This document shows positions 44,295-52,778 of a DNA stretch of 64,000 bases, in pieces (within the stretch, counting starts at the first letter, position 1; each line of letters opens with the position of its first letter). Where the stretch lies: positions 1-64,000 of the forward strand of contig JARLHU010000175.1 of NCBI GenBank assembly GCA_031292095.1, given 5' to 3'. The stretch comes from Desulfosporosinus sp. GTDB taxonomy: Bacteria > Bacillota > Desulfitobacteriia > Desulfitobacteriales > Desulfitobacteriaceae. The notes beneath the pieces are model-generated. The model saw only the letters and a program-made list of their open reading frames with translations. It ran no database searches and was not told the origin of the DNA. A program made the translations under genes and the position numbers.

Positions 44295-44873
44295 CTACTG
44301 TTTAGCGGATATCGTAATCTTATCCTTGCGAACTTTTGTAACTCGGGCTACGATGTCTTGAATAATACTCACTTCATTCGGTGTTATGCTAGGAGCATAA
44401 ACAATCACTGTGACGTTATCCAGAAAGACATCTGCTACAGCATCTTGAAAGCCTTTTATTTTGAGAAGATTTTCGACTTCTCCTTCTTTTTGTATTTTCG
44501 TACTAAGTTCAAGCCATTTTTCCTGTGCTTGCTCTTGAGTCTTTTCCACTGTTGAGTTTAGCAGCTCCGACAGCATAGCTTTCATTTCCTGACGAGACTG
44601 TTCGCGTTTCAAGCGATAATTTACAAAATAGTTTTCTCCTGAAACGTCCGCCTTGACACCTTCAACTTGAAATTGAATTGAAGGCCCGTCCACCACTGAC
44701 GCATTGACTGGTAAACTCGGTTGGCCCGAAGAATGAGTATGGGGAACGTCGGTCATCAACCATATCCCTAGTGCACCCAGAATCACAGCTAATCCCACGA
44801 ATCCTCCCAGCCACAACCTTGATTTGGGTCCGATAAACATAATGATCGGTCGCTTGATCTTCCGATTGAACAT
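44295..44873 (-). CDS. spoIIIAH: Stage III sporulation protein AH
   Basis: A 192-residue protein with one N-terminal membrane helix (about 20-40) and an extracytoplasmic domain with a helical stretch (RLKREQSRQEMKAMLSELLN) and the YscJ/FliF-like ring motif ending VARVTKVRKDKITIS. SpoIIIAH in the mother-cell membrane binds SpoIIQ of the forespore to form the feeding channel. ATG overlaps the spoIIIAG stop by one base (TAATG). It is the last gene of the spoIIIA operon. Confidence 0.95.
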   Translation of the reverse strand: MFNRKIKRPIIMFIGPKSRLWLGGFVGLAVILGALGIWLMTDVPHTHSSGQPSLPVNASVVDGPSIQFQVEGVKADVSGENYFVNYRLKREQSRQEMKAMLSELLNSTVEKTQEQAQEKWLELSTKIQKEGEVENLLKIKGFQDAVADVFLDNVTVIVYAPSITPNEVSIIQDIVARVTKVRKDKITISAKQ

Positions 44874-45436
44874 TATGATCCACCCATTGGTACGACGGTA
44901 ATTCGAGCGCTCGGAATATTCAGGAGCGTTTGTACCGCTGTATGAATCCCTTCTCTCACCTTTGGATCTCGAGCCCCCTCAGCAATAACCAAAACTCCAG
45001 CTACCTCTGGACGATCCTCCATCACCATGACAGGCTGGGATGAACCATTGGGCATGACCACTTGGTTATTTTCCGTCACCTGCGTCGTTTCCCGGGTTCC
45101 ACCGGTTTTATCTGTTTCCTTAGAAGTATTTTTAGTGACATTATTATTACGTGCATACTCATTTTTCAACCCCGTCGCAAAGCTCACCGAGACCTGCACC
45201 TTGCCTACCCCTTCCATTAGTAAAATATTGGCTTGTAATTTGCTCTCTAGTTCTTTTTCCAAAGCACCAATTTTTGTATTCGTAGTTAAGGCAGTAGTTG
45301 CGGTAGACTTAGTTTGTATACTCTGGGCAGGCGTTTCAGGCCCTTTTCCCAAGTAAATAAAGGACATCCCGACCGCGATGAGCGCTACCAAGCCAATTAA
45401 CATTTTGTCCGATGAAATCAGTTTCATCAATTTCAC
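44873..45436 (-). CDS. spoIIIAG: Stage III sporulation protein AG
   Basis: A 187-residue protein with one N-terminal helix (MLIGLVALIAVGMSFIYLG) and a ring-building extracytoplasmic domain (EKELESKLQANILLMEGVGK, GVLVIAEGARDPKVREGI). SpoIIIAG forms the large ring of the mother cell-forespore channel. The middle is rich in T, N and E, probably a flexible insertion (beta-triangle region). Start at GTG 45436 follows GGAGGGAGG. Confidence 0.95.
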   Translation of the reverse strand: MKLMKLISSDKMLIGLVALIAVGMSFIYLGKGPETPAQSIQTKSTATTALTTNTKIGALEKELESKLQANILLMEGVGKVQVSVSFATGLKNEYARNNNVTKNTSKETDKTGGTRETTQVTENNQVVMPNGSSQPVMVMEDRPEVAGVLVIAEGARDPKVREGIHTAVQTLLNIPSARITVVPMGGS

Positions 45437-45488
45437 GAATCAAATACCTCCCTCCGAAATTGGGTTTTCCCCTTCTAACTTTCTTGTT

Positions 45489-46070
45489 CTAACTTTCTTG
45501 AATGAAAATCTTTTCTTTTGACAAGTTCATAAAGGTTGCAATTTTTTCACGCACTTCTTCAGCTCTTGGAGACTGAGTCTGCGGGCTGAGGGGGGACTGC
45601 CCGATGGTAATGGGTTGAACAGGCTGTATTTCTCCTTTTACCGAAGTCAACGTAAGGTTAACCTCCGTAATCTTGGGCTGATCAATTACCCCCCCCGCCC
45701 CCTCTTCAAACTTGATGTCTACTGAGGCAGCCTTAACTCCATTAGTACCCAGGGCGAGCGCTTCGATCTCATGTACCAGAATCTGACGGTATTGCTCCTG
45801 GACAGCATCCCGTCCGACTTTAACCCCTTCCCCTTCTGAGGCAATGGCAGGTAAATCCTGAGGGGCTGTGACGGTCCAAGCCGGGATTTCCATTGACAAA
45901 GGGGTATGTAAAAACGTTGTAATTGGGGCGAGAACCGCCGAAATCACAAACAAACCCATTACCATTTGGACAAACCCGCGCATAGATTTATTAGGCAATA
46001 GCATCTCCAAGAAAGTTGCCAACAGTAGAATCATCGCCAAATTGCGCACAAGAGTTTGTAACGTCTGCAC
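45489..46070 (-). CDS. spoIIIAF: Stage III sporulation protein AF
   Basis: A 193-residue protein with two N-terminal membrane helices (residues 5-22 and 33-50; motif MVMGLFVISAVLAPI) and a soluble ring-like domain ending MNLSKEKIFIQES. GTG 46070 is chosen, 7 bases after AAGGAGGAG. It is part of the mother-cell side of the SpoIIIA-SpoIIQ channel. Fifth of eight genes is AE, this is the sixth. Confidence 0.94.
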   Translation of the reverse strand: MQTLQTLVRNLAMILLLATFLEMLLPNKSMRGFVQMVMGLFVISAVLAPITTFLHTPLSMEIPAWTVTAPQDLPAIASEGEGVKVGRDAVQEQYRQILVHEIEALALGTNGVKAASVDIKFEEGAGGVIDQPKITEVNLTLTSVKGEIQPVQPITIGQSPLSPQTQSPRAEEVREKIATFMNLSKEKIFIQES

Positions 46071-46097
46071 AGAACTCTCCTCCTTAAGGCACATTGC

Positions 46098-47279
46098 CTA
46101 GTGCAACATCACTGAAAAGGTTCCCGTGCCTACGACCACGGCAACAGTTATAAAAAACATAATCGCAACCGACGCGACCGTTACTAAAATATATATTAGA
46201 CTTTTTGACATATCTTGCAGGCTTTCCGCCAAAGCCTTTTCGCCGAGTGGTTCTATGAGAGCGGCTGAGACACGAAAAACAAGAATCATAGCGAGAATTT
46301 TTACCAAAGGGCCTATACAAATCACAATAATGGCCAACAAAGCAATGATCCCGACAGCATTTTTCAAAAGTAAGCCCGAGGTGATAACAAGCTCGACCGC
46401 ATCCTTAAAAAATTTACCCACGACCGGGACAAGATCTGCAGAATACTTGGCTGTCCGAAAAACTACGCTATCCGCAACCCCTCCCGTCACCCCCTGGACC
46501 GACATAACTCCGATAAACACTGTCAAAATAACGCCTAAAGAAAGTTTTCCTGCGAATTCAAAAAGTCCGGCCAGCTTGCTAAGCTTGAACTGTGCAGAGA
46601 TATGATTAAAAAGTCGGAGTATAGCAGCGAGAAAGTAAAGTGGTAACACAACAGTTTTGATGATCGTTGCCAAAACGGTTAGACTTCCCATAATGAGCGG
46701 TTTAAATAAGGCCGCGCTGGTCAGACTCCCCATGGAGATCAGTAAGGTCAACATCACTGGAAACAAGGTTTGCATCAGCCCAACCATTTGATCAATCGTT
46801 CCCGTAGCGACACTTAACGCCTCCCGAAATGAAGCAAGGGCTATACTTAATAGAACAAGATAGGTCATAACTTGGGCAATTTTCCCGACACTTCCGCCAA
46901 AAGCCACTTGAAGCTGCCCCAACACAGCACCGAGCACAGCTAAAATAAGCAACTTGCCTATTAAGGGAGCACTGCTTAACACTTCCCGTCCCAGGATCGC
47001 CAGTAAAGTCTGCCCTAACTTTTCCGGTCGCAGATCGAGTTTTCCGGTCTTTAAATCATCAAACATGCTGGTTAGGGAAAAATCGGGCATTGTCTTCTGT
47101 ACATCGCTATCCAGCTGGTCCAGAAAACCCCGCATTTGGCTCAGATCAATCTGTTGCAAAAGTTCTGCCTTCTCTGGGGGTTGAGAGGTAACCTCCTCGG
47201 CAAGTGCTGGGGAAGTTGTCCCACCCAATAAGATGACAAATACAACTAAACTGATTATGAATCGCCTCAAATACATCAC
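46098..47279 (-). CDS. spoIIIAE: Stage III sporulation protein AE
   Basis: A 393-residue membrane protein: signal peptide (MYLRRFIISLVVFVILLGG), a soluble N-terminal part and about eight membrane helices from residue 100 on. SpoIIIAE is the large polytopic subunit of the SpoIIIA complex. Its GTG/ATG start overlaps the end of spoIIIAD region by a few bases, showing coupling. ATG 47276 is an equally likely start. Confidence 0.95.
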   Translation of the reverse strand: MMYLRRFIISLVVFVILLGGTTSPALAEEVTSQPPEKAELLQQIDLSQMRGFLDQLDSDVQKTMPDFSLTSMFDDLKTGKLDLRPEKLGQTLLAILGREVLSSAPLIGKLLILAVLGAVLGQLQVAFGGSVGKIAQVMTYLVLLSIALASFREALSVATGTIDQMVGLMQTLFPVMLTLLISMGSLTSAALFKPLIMGSLTVLATIIKTVVLPLYFLAAILRLFNHISAQFKLSKLAGLFEFAGKLSLGVILTVFIGVMSVQGVTGGVADSVVFRTAKYSADLVPVVGKFFKDAVELVITSGLLLKNAVGIIALLAIIVICIGPLVKILAMILVFRVSAALIEPLGEKALAESLQDMSKSLIYILVTVASVAIMFFITVAVVVGTGTFSVMLH

Positions 47280-47280
47280 C

Positions 47281-47667
47281 TCACGGAACGAGTCGTACTA
47301 GTGACTCTGTAATGGCAACAATAATAGGAATCGCTAAAACAATAACCCCAACTTTCGCGGCAAGCTCGATTTTAGTAGCTAAAGCATTTTCCCCCGCATC
47401 TCGGCAGATTTGGGCGCCAAACTCGGCAAGATAAGCCACGCCCACAATTTTCAAAACAATGAGTAAGTAATAGGAACTGATATTAGCCTGATCTGCTAGA
47501 TTCTGGAGCAAATCAACAATAACTTTAATTTTACTTAAAATCAGGATAAAGATCGCTGCGCCTGCAAGGATTGAAAGTTGCAAGGCAATTTCCGGTCGAA
47601 ACTGTTTTAGAACAACACAGATAACCGTAACAACCAGGGCTAGCCCTACGATTTGCCATATTTCCAC
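47281..47667 (-). CDS. spoIIIAD: Stage III sporulation protein AD
   Basis: A 128-residue protein with about four membrane helices (IVGLALVVTVICVVLKQF, ISSYYLLIVLKIVGVAYL, AAKVGVIVLAIPIIVAI). Standard length for SpoIIIAD. It lies 11 bp after spoIIIAC and 1 bp before spoIIIAE. Confidence 0.95.
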   Translation of the reverse strand: MEIWQIVGLALVVTVICVVLKQFRPEIALQLSILAGAAIFILILSKIKVIVDLLQNLADQANISSYYLLIVLKIVGVAYLAEFGAQICRDAGENALATKIELAAKVGVIVLAIPIIVAITESLVRLVP

Positions 47668-47678
47668 GTTTTAGCCCC

Positions 47679-47876
47679 CTAATAAAGGTTAAAAACACTC
47701 TTAACCAGGGTAAATAATTCTGAAATAGACTGAACTACTATATAAAGAACCACGATCACACCCATAATTGTAACGCCTTGAGCCATTTCACTGCGGCCAG
47801 ATTGATTCAGTACAGATGCTAACACTCCGACTAAAATGCCAATACCTGCGACAGTAATGATTAGATTGAAGCTCAT
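47679..47876 (-). CDS. spoIIIAC: Stage III sporulation protein AC
   Basis: A 65-residue protein with two membrane helices (LIITVAGIGILVGVLASVL and GVTIMGVIVVLYIVV). SpoIIIAC and AD resemble each other and form part of the membrane base of the channel. GGAGAGGAGTCGGAGGA precedes the ATG. Confidence 0.95.
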   Translation of the reverse strand: MSFNLIITVAGIGILVGVLASVLNQSGRSEMAQGVTIMGVIVVLYIVVQSISELFTLVKSVFNLY

Positions 47877-47898
47877 TCCTCCGACTCCTCTCCTTGGT

Positions 47899-48411
47899 TT
47901 AAATTAAAATGAGCACTCCCGCAATCCCACAGAGGAAACCCAGATAGGACCACATCTTCGCTTGTTTTTCAGACCAGATTCCTGCTTGGTCCTTGAGTAA
48001 AGTGAGTTGGTGCTGAACGAGTTCTAATTGTTTGTGCTGTTCTTGACTGTCCGACCGTCCTAATCCTTTGCCAACGTCACAAATCACTTGCCAGTCTTGT
48101 TGTTTCAAACAAAATTGTTCCTTTTGGCTGGAGATTGTTTCTTTCCAAGCCGAACCCGCTGTCTCTCCCCGTTCTAATCGTTCCTGAAGTTCGGCAAAAA
48201 AACCTTGCCAAGGTTGATCCGTACGCTCCTTCACAATACAGAAAGCCTCCGGTAAAGGGGTCACCCCCCAAACAATTTCCGTGTCTAGAAGCGCCAAAGC
48301 CATTAAACATTCTCGTAATTCTACCGGTCTGCGCCGAATTCGGCTAGCCAGCCATAACCCAAAACTTCCGCAACCAGCGATAAGAGCGACACATCCCAGT
48401 ATGAGCATCAC
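47899..48411 (-). CDS. spoIIIAB: Stage III sporulation protein AB
   Basis: A 170-residue protein with a helix at each end and a helical cytosolic middle (RRRPVELRECLMALALLDTE; KMWSYLGFLCGIAGVLILI). It resembles type II secretion F proteins in outline and is the likely partner of the ATPase SpoIIIAA. Its ATG overlaps the spoIIIAA stop by 4 bp (ATGA). Confidence 0.94.
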   Translation of the reverse strand: MMLILGCVALIAGCGSFGLWLASRIRRRPVELRECLMALALLDTEIVWGVTPLPEAFCIVKERTDQPWQGFFAELQERLERGETAGSAWKETISSQKEQFCLKQQDWQVICDVGKGLGRSDSQEQHKQLELVQHQLTLLKDQAGIWSEKQAKMWSYLGFLCGIAGVLILI

Positions 48412-49472
48412 AGGCTCCTCCCAGTTTTAAGATCGTAAACTCCTTCGACCGTTCCCGGCCCATGTTTCCTGCTTAACACGACCAGACGCTCAAACACTCC
48501 TTGTTCCAGCAAATGAGCTAGGATTGGTCTGTCTCGTGCTTCCTCTAAAGAACTTGCGTGAGCTGTACTAAGAATCCGCACCCCCGTGCGCAAGGCATCC
48601 ATCAACGCAGTAACATCGTCGGCATGACCGAGCTCATCCATTGCTATCACTTGAGGTGCCATGGAACGAACCATCATGCTCATCCCACTGGCTTTTGGAC
48701 AACCATCCAAAACGTCCGTACGGTATCCCAAATTGTAAGTCGGTACCCCTTGCCACATCCCGGCCAGTTCCCCACGTTCGTCTACGACTCCGACGGTCAG
48801 GCCTATTAACCCTAAATGTGGAACCCCATTACTGATTAAACGAATCAGATCCCTTAAGAGAGTTGTTTTACCAGCCCGAGGTGGTGAAATCAAAAGCGTG
48901 TGGCCAAACATTCCGTCAGTTCCTAAAAGCAAAGGTAAGATCTTTAAGCCTCGTCCTAGAATATCCCGAGCGATCCGTAGATTTAAGGAAGAAATGTGCT
49001 TCATCGTGAGGATTTTACCGTGTTGTATGACTGCCTCTCCCATTACCCCGACTCGGTTCCCACCGGGAAGGGTTAGAAAACCCTGTCTGAGGTCCTCTTC
49101 AACCGCGTAAACTGAACTATGAGTCATTCGTTCTAGAGCACAGGCAAGATCCTCCCGCTTGACGAAGTAGGCTTTGTTCGGGGATGTTACTCCCCCTTCA
49201 CTGTCTAAAAAAAGATCCTTGTCTGAGGTTCGAACCAAGAGTGGCTGATCCACTCTTAACCGTAGTTCTTCAACCTCGCGAAAGGCGACGGCCTTGATAT
49301 TCTCTAAAATCGAACGGACATCAGTGCCAAACCATCTGGCCATATCCGCCCACAAAGCCGCACTCTGATTCAGTCTCAAAAGGCCCTCCTCCGTCGGAGA
49401 GGTCGTAAGCTCAGGTATATTCGGCTTCACTTTAGGAGCCTGAACAACAGATAGCGTATAATGTAGCGACAC
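48408..49472 (-). CDS. spoIIIAA: Stage III sporulation protein AA (secretion ATPase)
   Basis: A 354-residue ATPase related to type II/IV secretion ATPases: P-loop SPPRAGKTTLLRDL, Walker B region VIAMDELGHADDV. It is the energy-providing subunit of the SpoIIIA complex. GTG 49472 is preferred, 8 bases after AGGGGGG; a longer frame reaches 49562, and the family's usual N-terminus (about 40 residues before EVEELRLRVDQPLLV) suggests even GTG gives extra residues. It is the first gene of the operon, and the accessory island begins about 110 bp upstream. Confidence 0.95.
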   Translation of the reverse strand: MSLHYTLSVVQAPKVKPNIPELTTSPTEEGLLRLNQSAALWADMARWFGTDVRSILENIKAVAFREVEELRLRVDQPLLVRTSDKDLFLDSEGGVTSPNKAYFVKREDLACALERMTHSSVYAVEEDLRQGFLTLPGGNRVGVMGEAVIQHGKILTMKHISSLNLRIARDILGRGLKILPLLLGTDGMFGHTLLISPPRAGKTTLLRDLIRLISNGVPHLGLIGLTVGVVDERGELAGMWQGVPTYNLGYRTDVLDGCPKASGMSMMVRSMAPQVIAMDELGHADDVTALMDALRTGVRILSTAHASSLEEARDRPILAHLLEQGVFERLVVLSRKHGPGTVEGVYDLKTGRSL

Positions 49473-49578
49473 ATCATTGTCCCCCCTTGATAGATGGTAT
49501 GTCCTCCTTTTGAATTTTAGACATGATTCCTCTGCAAAAAGTTGGGATTCGTTATAGCCCAATCACAAACGTTTCATC

Positions 49579-49696
49579 GGGGAGGAAGTCTCTCTGCATC
49601 CTACGCGGTAGGCATTCCTTTAGGGATCACGGCTTCGGCGATACTCTCCACTGGAGACTATCGTGATCGACACGTTCCATTGCTATTCGCTTTGTG
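49579..49696. repeat. Dispersed repeat family 1, left half
   Basis: From GGAGGAAGTCTCTCTGC through CCTTTAGGGATCACGGC and CGTGATCGACACG to CTATTCGCTT it matches 8068-8175 closely, then similarity stops at the edge of the AT-rich island. The missing right half suggests a break point. Confidence 0.75.
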
Positions 49697-50197
49697 ACTG
49701 ATTAACCCTCAGCATACCGTGTGTAACTTTTGGTACAAGGGGAGGGATTTTTTCTATACCATTGCCACCAACGGATCAACGTAAAAACAGCATCTGGCTG
49801 AGAAAGCGGATCTTCGAAGACAGAACCGAAGGGTAGCACATAGAGATTGAACTTGTTAGAGGTGTCCACCAGTCGAAGATTGTCGAGAAAAACAAAGAAC
49901 AGATACACCAGTAAAACGACGTGAGCGAGAGAAAAAAGGATTTTGGTCTTACATATCGAAATACGCTAAATGAGCCCTAAAAAGCCAAAAACGAAAACTT
50001 GTAAATCGACGTTCAAAGCCAAATTTACCCGAAAACGGGGAAATTGGTTTTGGCCAACTTTACATAGTGTCAGTTATCGGACTCTAGGAGTAACATAAAG
50101 GTAAATTTTTAATACTGGCGAATAACCAATAGAAAAAATTTAAGCGAACTAGTCAGCTTCGCGGTACTACCCCAAAACGTTAGGAGAAGTATATCTA
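49697..50197. other. Gap at left border of island
   Basis: About 500 bp without a supported gene. A 68-codon minus-strand frame (49702-49908) ends near the repeat and may be a relic, but no family is recognised. The last 150 bp become AT-rich and carry the leader of the sigma factor gene. Confidence 0.45.
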
Positions 50198-50992
50198 GTG
50201 AAAGAATTAAATCTTAAATTTGAGATTTTTTATAAAGAGTATTATGAAAAACTTTTCAGAGTTGCATTCCGTTTAACCGGGAATAAGGAAGATGCACAAG
50301 ATGTTATTCAAGAAGCGTATATGAATGCATATAAATCCTTTTCGAAGTTTGACTATAATAGTTCATTCGGAACCTGGATATATAGAATAATGCTAAATTG
50401 TTCTTATAGATATATGAAGAAAAGAGATAAGCTTCCGATTCAAATAATCACTGCTGAAGCTGGAATATCTGAAATAAAATTTTGGGAATCGATAAAATCC
50501 AGTGTGTCTATTGAAGATAGTGTTATGGTTGAGGACATTCGTGAAACATGCATTCAAATGTTTCTTGACTGCATACCCCAAAAACAGCGGATTGCCTTTA
50601 CATTGAAGACATTAATGCAGTTGTCGATAGATGAAGTAGCTGAAATTATGGGTATATCTAAGAGTGCAGTAAAAATGAATGTTCATCGGGCAAAACAACA
50701 TTTGAAAAATAATACGCAAGGAAAATGTTCATTCATTGACCCTGAAAACCCTTGCCAATGTGGAAATTGGGTAAAATATCTGATAGACACAGGGAAAATA
50801 CACAACATACCTCACAATAATCCGATAAAGAAGAGAAGTCATGCTGATCTGACTTTAATATTATCCGAAATGGATTTTCTAGGTAAAATAATTAGAATGT
50901 ATGATAATCAGCCAGAACATAAATCTTGTGAAGAACTTATCTTTAGCATAAAAGAAATAATTTCCAAAAAAACTCTAAAAATACTTACATAA
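50198..50992 (+). CDS. ECF-type RNA polymerase sigma factor with Cys-rich C-terminal extension
   Basis: A 264-residue protein. Sigma region 2 covers about 10-80 (AFRLTGNKEDAQDVIQEAY) and region 4 about 120-175 (LSIDEVAEIMGISKSAVKMN). After it, residues 178-264 form an unusual tail beginning GKCSFIDPENPCQCGNW, with a CxxxxxxxxxCxC pattern able to bind metal or sense redox state; the rest is charged and helical. Start is GTG 50198, 8 bases after TAGGAGAAG. No anti-sigma gene follows; the tail may play that role (inference). The gene is more AT-rich than neighbours and points the opposite way, marking an accessory region. OsmC and DUF3795 genes follow and may be its targets. Confidence 0.88.
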   Translation: MKELNLKFEIFYKEYYEKLFRVAFRLTGNKEDAQDVIQEAYMNAYKSFSKFDYNSSFGTWIYRIMLNCSYRYMKKRDKLPIQIITAEAGISEIKFWESIKSSVSIEDSVMVEDIRETCIQMFLDCIPQKQRIAFTLKTLMQLSIDEVAEIMGISKSAVKMNVHRAKQHLKNNTQGKCSFIDPENPCQCGNWVKYLIDTGKIHNIPHNNPIKKRSHADLTLILSEMDFLGKIIRMYDNQPEHKSCEELIFSIKEIISKKTLKILT

Positions 50993-51007
50993 AGTAAGTA
51001 TTTTTTT
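50979..51007 (+). terminator. Terminator overlapping the sigma factor stop
   Basis: AATACTTAC and GTAAGTATT form a 9-bp stem around ATAAA, followed by TTTTTG. The stop codon TAA lies in the loop. Confidence 0.85.
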
Positions 51008-51068
51008 GTAACTTTTTTCTTCTTTTTGTATCTAAGTATTTAGAAACCAAAAAGGGAAGGAAATTATT

Positions 51069-51500
51069 ATGAATGACAATCAGTTTGAGGTTACCGTTAA
51101 CTTAACTAATCAAAAAGTTCTGTTTGCCGGGGTATCAAAGTCTAATCCTGAGCGTCCAATTGCATTTGATTATTTACCTCCACTGGGTGATGGACAGGGG
51201 TATAGGGGGCTTGAATTATTACTCATGAGTTTTACAGGGTGTGTAAGCACTGCAATCGTGTATTTATTGAGAAAGATGGGGAAAACCATTTCCAGTTTTA
51301 AAGTGAATGCTAAAGGTATAAGGAGGGAACAACCCTTATCCATCCAAAAGATTCGTCTTGAAGTTATTTTAGAATCTAAGGATGCGCGGGATTCAGACAT
51401 TCAAAGTGCAATTAAGCAAGCTGAGGAATTATCTCCTGTTTGGACAATGTTAAAAGATAATGTTGAGGTTATTATTGAATATAAAATCATCGTCATATAG
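51069..51500 (+). CDS. OsmC family protein
   Basis: A 143-residue OsmC/YhfA family protein: GLELLLMSFTGCVSTAIVYL holds the first conserved cysteine, and the second half has the ELSPVWTML region where peroxidase members carry a second cysteine (CP). Here that cysteine is serine, so classic OsmC/Ohr peroxidase chemistry is doubtful and another role is likely. GGGAAGGAAA precedes the ATG. It follows the sigma factor gene after a terminator, so it has its own promoter. Confidence 0.88.
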   Translation: MNDNQFEVTVNLTNQKVLFAGVSKSNPERPIAFDYLPPLGDGQGYRGLELLLMSFTGCVSTAIVYLLRKMGKTISSFKVNAKGIRREQPLSIQKIRLEVILESKDARDSDIQSAIKQAEELSPVWTMLKDNVEVIIEYKIIVI

Positions 51501-51547
51501 TGAGCTAATGACAAAAGTAATACGAAGAATGAAGGAGGTATGTATGT

Positions 51548-51970
51548 ATGGACTATCAAAACATGACGTCGCCCTGCGGATTAGACTGCTTTAATTGCCC
51601 CATATATCTGGCAAACACCGATAAAAAACTACAGAAGATGGTCGCTGTTCGGCTTAATATTCCGATAGAGGAAGCCGTATGTCAAGGCTGCCGTAACGAA
51701 GCTGGAGTAATCGCCGTCATTGGTAGAAACAAGCCTTGTTATGTTTATAAATGTACCCAAGAAAAGGGGATCAGCCTATGCTGCGATTGTGCCGATTTTC
51801 CCTGTGACTACTTGCATCCTTACGCTGACCGAGCAGACCTGGCGCCGCACAATACCAAAGTGTTCAACTTGTGTCTGATCAAAAGGATGGGGTTGGAGAA
51901 TTGGGCTAAGGAAAAGGCCGGAAATGTCAAAGAAACTTATTATAAAGGCAAATTGAAATTGGGTGACTAG
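51548..51970 (+). CDS. DUF3795 cysteine-rich protein
   Basis: A 140-residue protein with about 11 cysteines in the DUF3795 pattern: SPCGLDCFNCPIYLAN at the start, CQGCRNEAG in the middle and CCDCADFPCDYLHPYAD later. Such proteins probably bind metal (zinc or an iron-sulfur cluster); function is unknown. GAAGGAGG lies upstream of the ATG. It is 47 bp after the OsmC gene on the same strand, so both may be one unit ending at the terminator at 52078. Confidence 0.88.
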   Translation: MDYQNMTSPCGLDCFNCPIYLANTDKKLQKMVAVRLNIPIEEAVCQGCRNEAGVIAVIGRNKPCYVYKCTQEKGISLCCDCADFPCDYLHPYADRADLAPHNTKVFNLCLIKRMGLENWAKEKAGNVKETYYKGKLKLGD

Positions 51971-52077
51971 CAGGTTCATGCATTATGATAAATGGCAGAT
52001 TACGAAGTGACATAACCATCTTTATAGGACTCAATTCGTGGATATTTCGGCGTGGCAGAGCGTATTATTCAATTCAA

Positions 52078-52122
52078 ACATGGACATAAAAAACAGGGAA
52101 GACACCCTGTTTTTTTATGTCC
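52078..52122. terminator. Bidirectional terminator, 20-bp stem
   Basis: CATGGACATAAAAAACAGGG and its near-exact reverse complement flank AAGACA; T-rich tails occur on both strands. It separates the plus-strand DUF3795 gene from the minus-strand toxin remnant. Confidence 0.8.
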
Positions 52123-52125
52123 ATG

Positions 52126-52275
52126 CTATTTATCCTTGTAATGAGTTCTACATTGTAAGATGATAATTTTATCGTCCTCAATGTAGTACATAAGCCTGTT
52201 GGTTTCGTCTATTCGTCTGCTCCAACACCCTTGATTATCGTGCTTCGTTAATGTCAAGTGCCTTCTATTTGACAT
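52126..52275 (-). pseudogene. C-terminal remnant of a YoeB/Txe-type toxin
   Basis: A 49-codon frame ends with NQGCWSRRIDETNRLMYYIE and then ILQCRTHYKDK, the conserved C-terminal half of YoeB/Txe mRNA interferases, including the RRI and H-Y residues near the active site. The N-terminal half and any YefM antitoxin are missing. It lies next to an inverted repeat (GTCAAGTG...TTTGACATTAAC) where similarity stops. It is therefore a dead or truncated gene. Confidence 0.7.
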
Positions 52276-52289
52276 TAACCTGTCCGAAA

Positions 52290-52607
52290 ATCATTTGCAA
52301 TATTTCCCGTAATGCTTATAACCGGTCCGCGCCATGTAGGAAAATCGACGATGCTCGAAAAATTGGCAGAGCCTAACCGCAAAATTGTGACGTTGGATGA
52401 CCCAGATATCCTATACCTAGCAAAGAGTGACCCCACATTATTTCACAAAGATATACACCGCCTGTTTTGATTGATGAAATCCAATATGCTGATGCCGAAT
52501 TATTTCCGTATATCAAAATGGCGGTTGATAAATCAAAGCGTAACGGGGATTTTTGGATCACCGGATCACAGGCATTTGACTGGCAAGTTCCTGTATGGAT
52601 GATCTAA
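52290..52607 (+). pseudogene. Frameshifted N-terminal remnant of a DUF4143-type ATPase
   Basis: The first part reads FPVMLITGPRHVGKSTMLEK (Walker A) then NRKIVTLDDPDILYLAK; near 52455 the frame shifts, and the second part reads PPVLIDEIQYADAELFPYIK (Walker B) then DFWITGSQAFDW before a stop. This is the N-terminal third of an AAA_14/DUF4143 protein. The DUF4143 C-terminus is absent. A complete gene of the same superfamily follows 170 bp downstream, but their sequences are not close copies. Confidence 0.75.
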
Positions 52608-52718
52608 TTTAAGAAAGTAGCAGGTCTAAAGCGAAGACCTGCTATTATGGTTTATTTTTAGATATACTTTTCCAAAACATTGGAAAATTCTATTTTATAG
52701 AAATATAATTCCAATATA

Positions 52719-52747
52719 TTGATATATGTAATATTTTGGTATATAAT
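52719..52747 (+). promoter_or_regulatory. Sigma-A promoter of the DUF4143 ATPase gene
   Basis: TTGATA (52719-52724), 17 bases, then TATAAT (52742-52747). Only one mismatch to consensus. It lies 32 bp before the ATG and shows that an in-frame ATG at 52719 cannot be the start. Confidence 0.75.
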
Positions 52748-52778
52748 AAAAGAAAAGTACCAAAGGAGTGGTGTCATT

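Noticed and set aside
49702..49908. 68-codon minus-strand frame at the island border, possibly a transposase relic
   Set aside because: No catalytic motif or inverted ends of a known insertion sequence could be recognised, so a mobile-element call is not supported.
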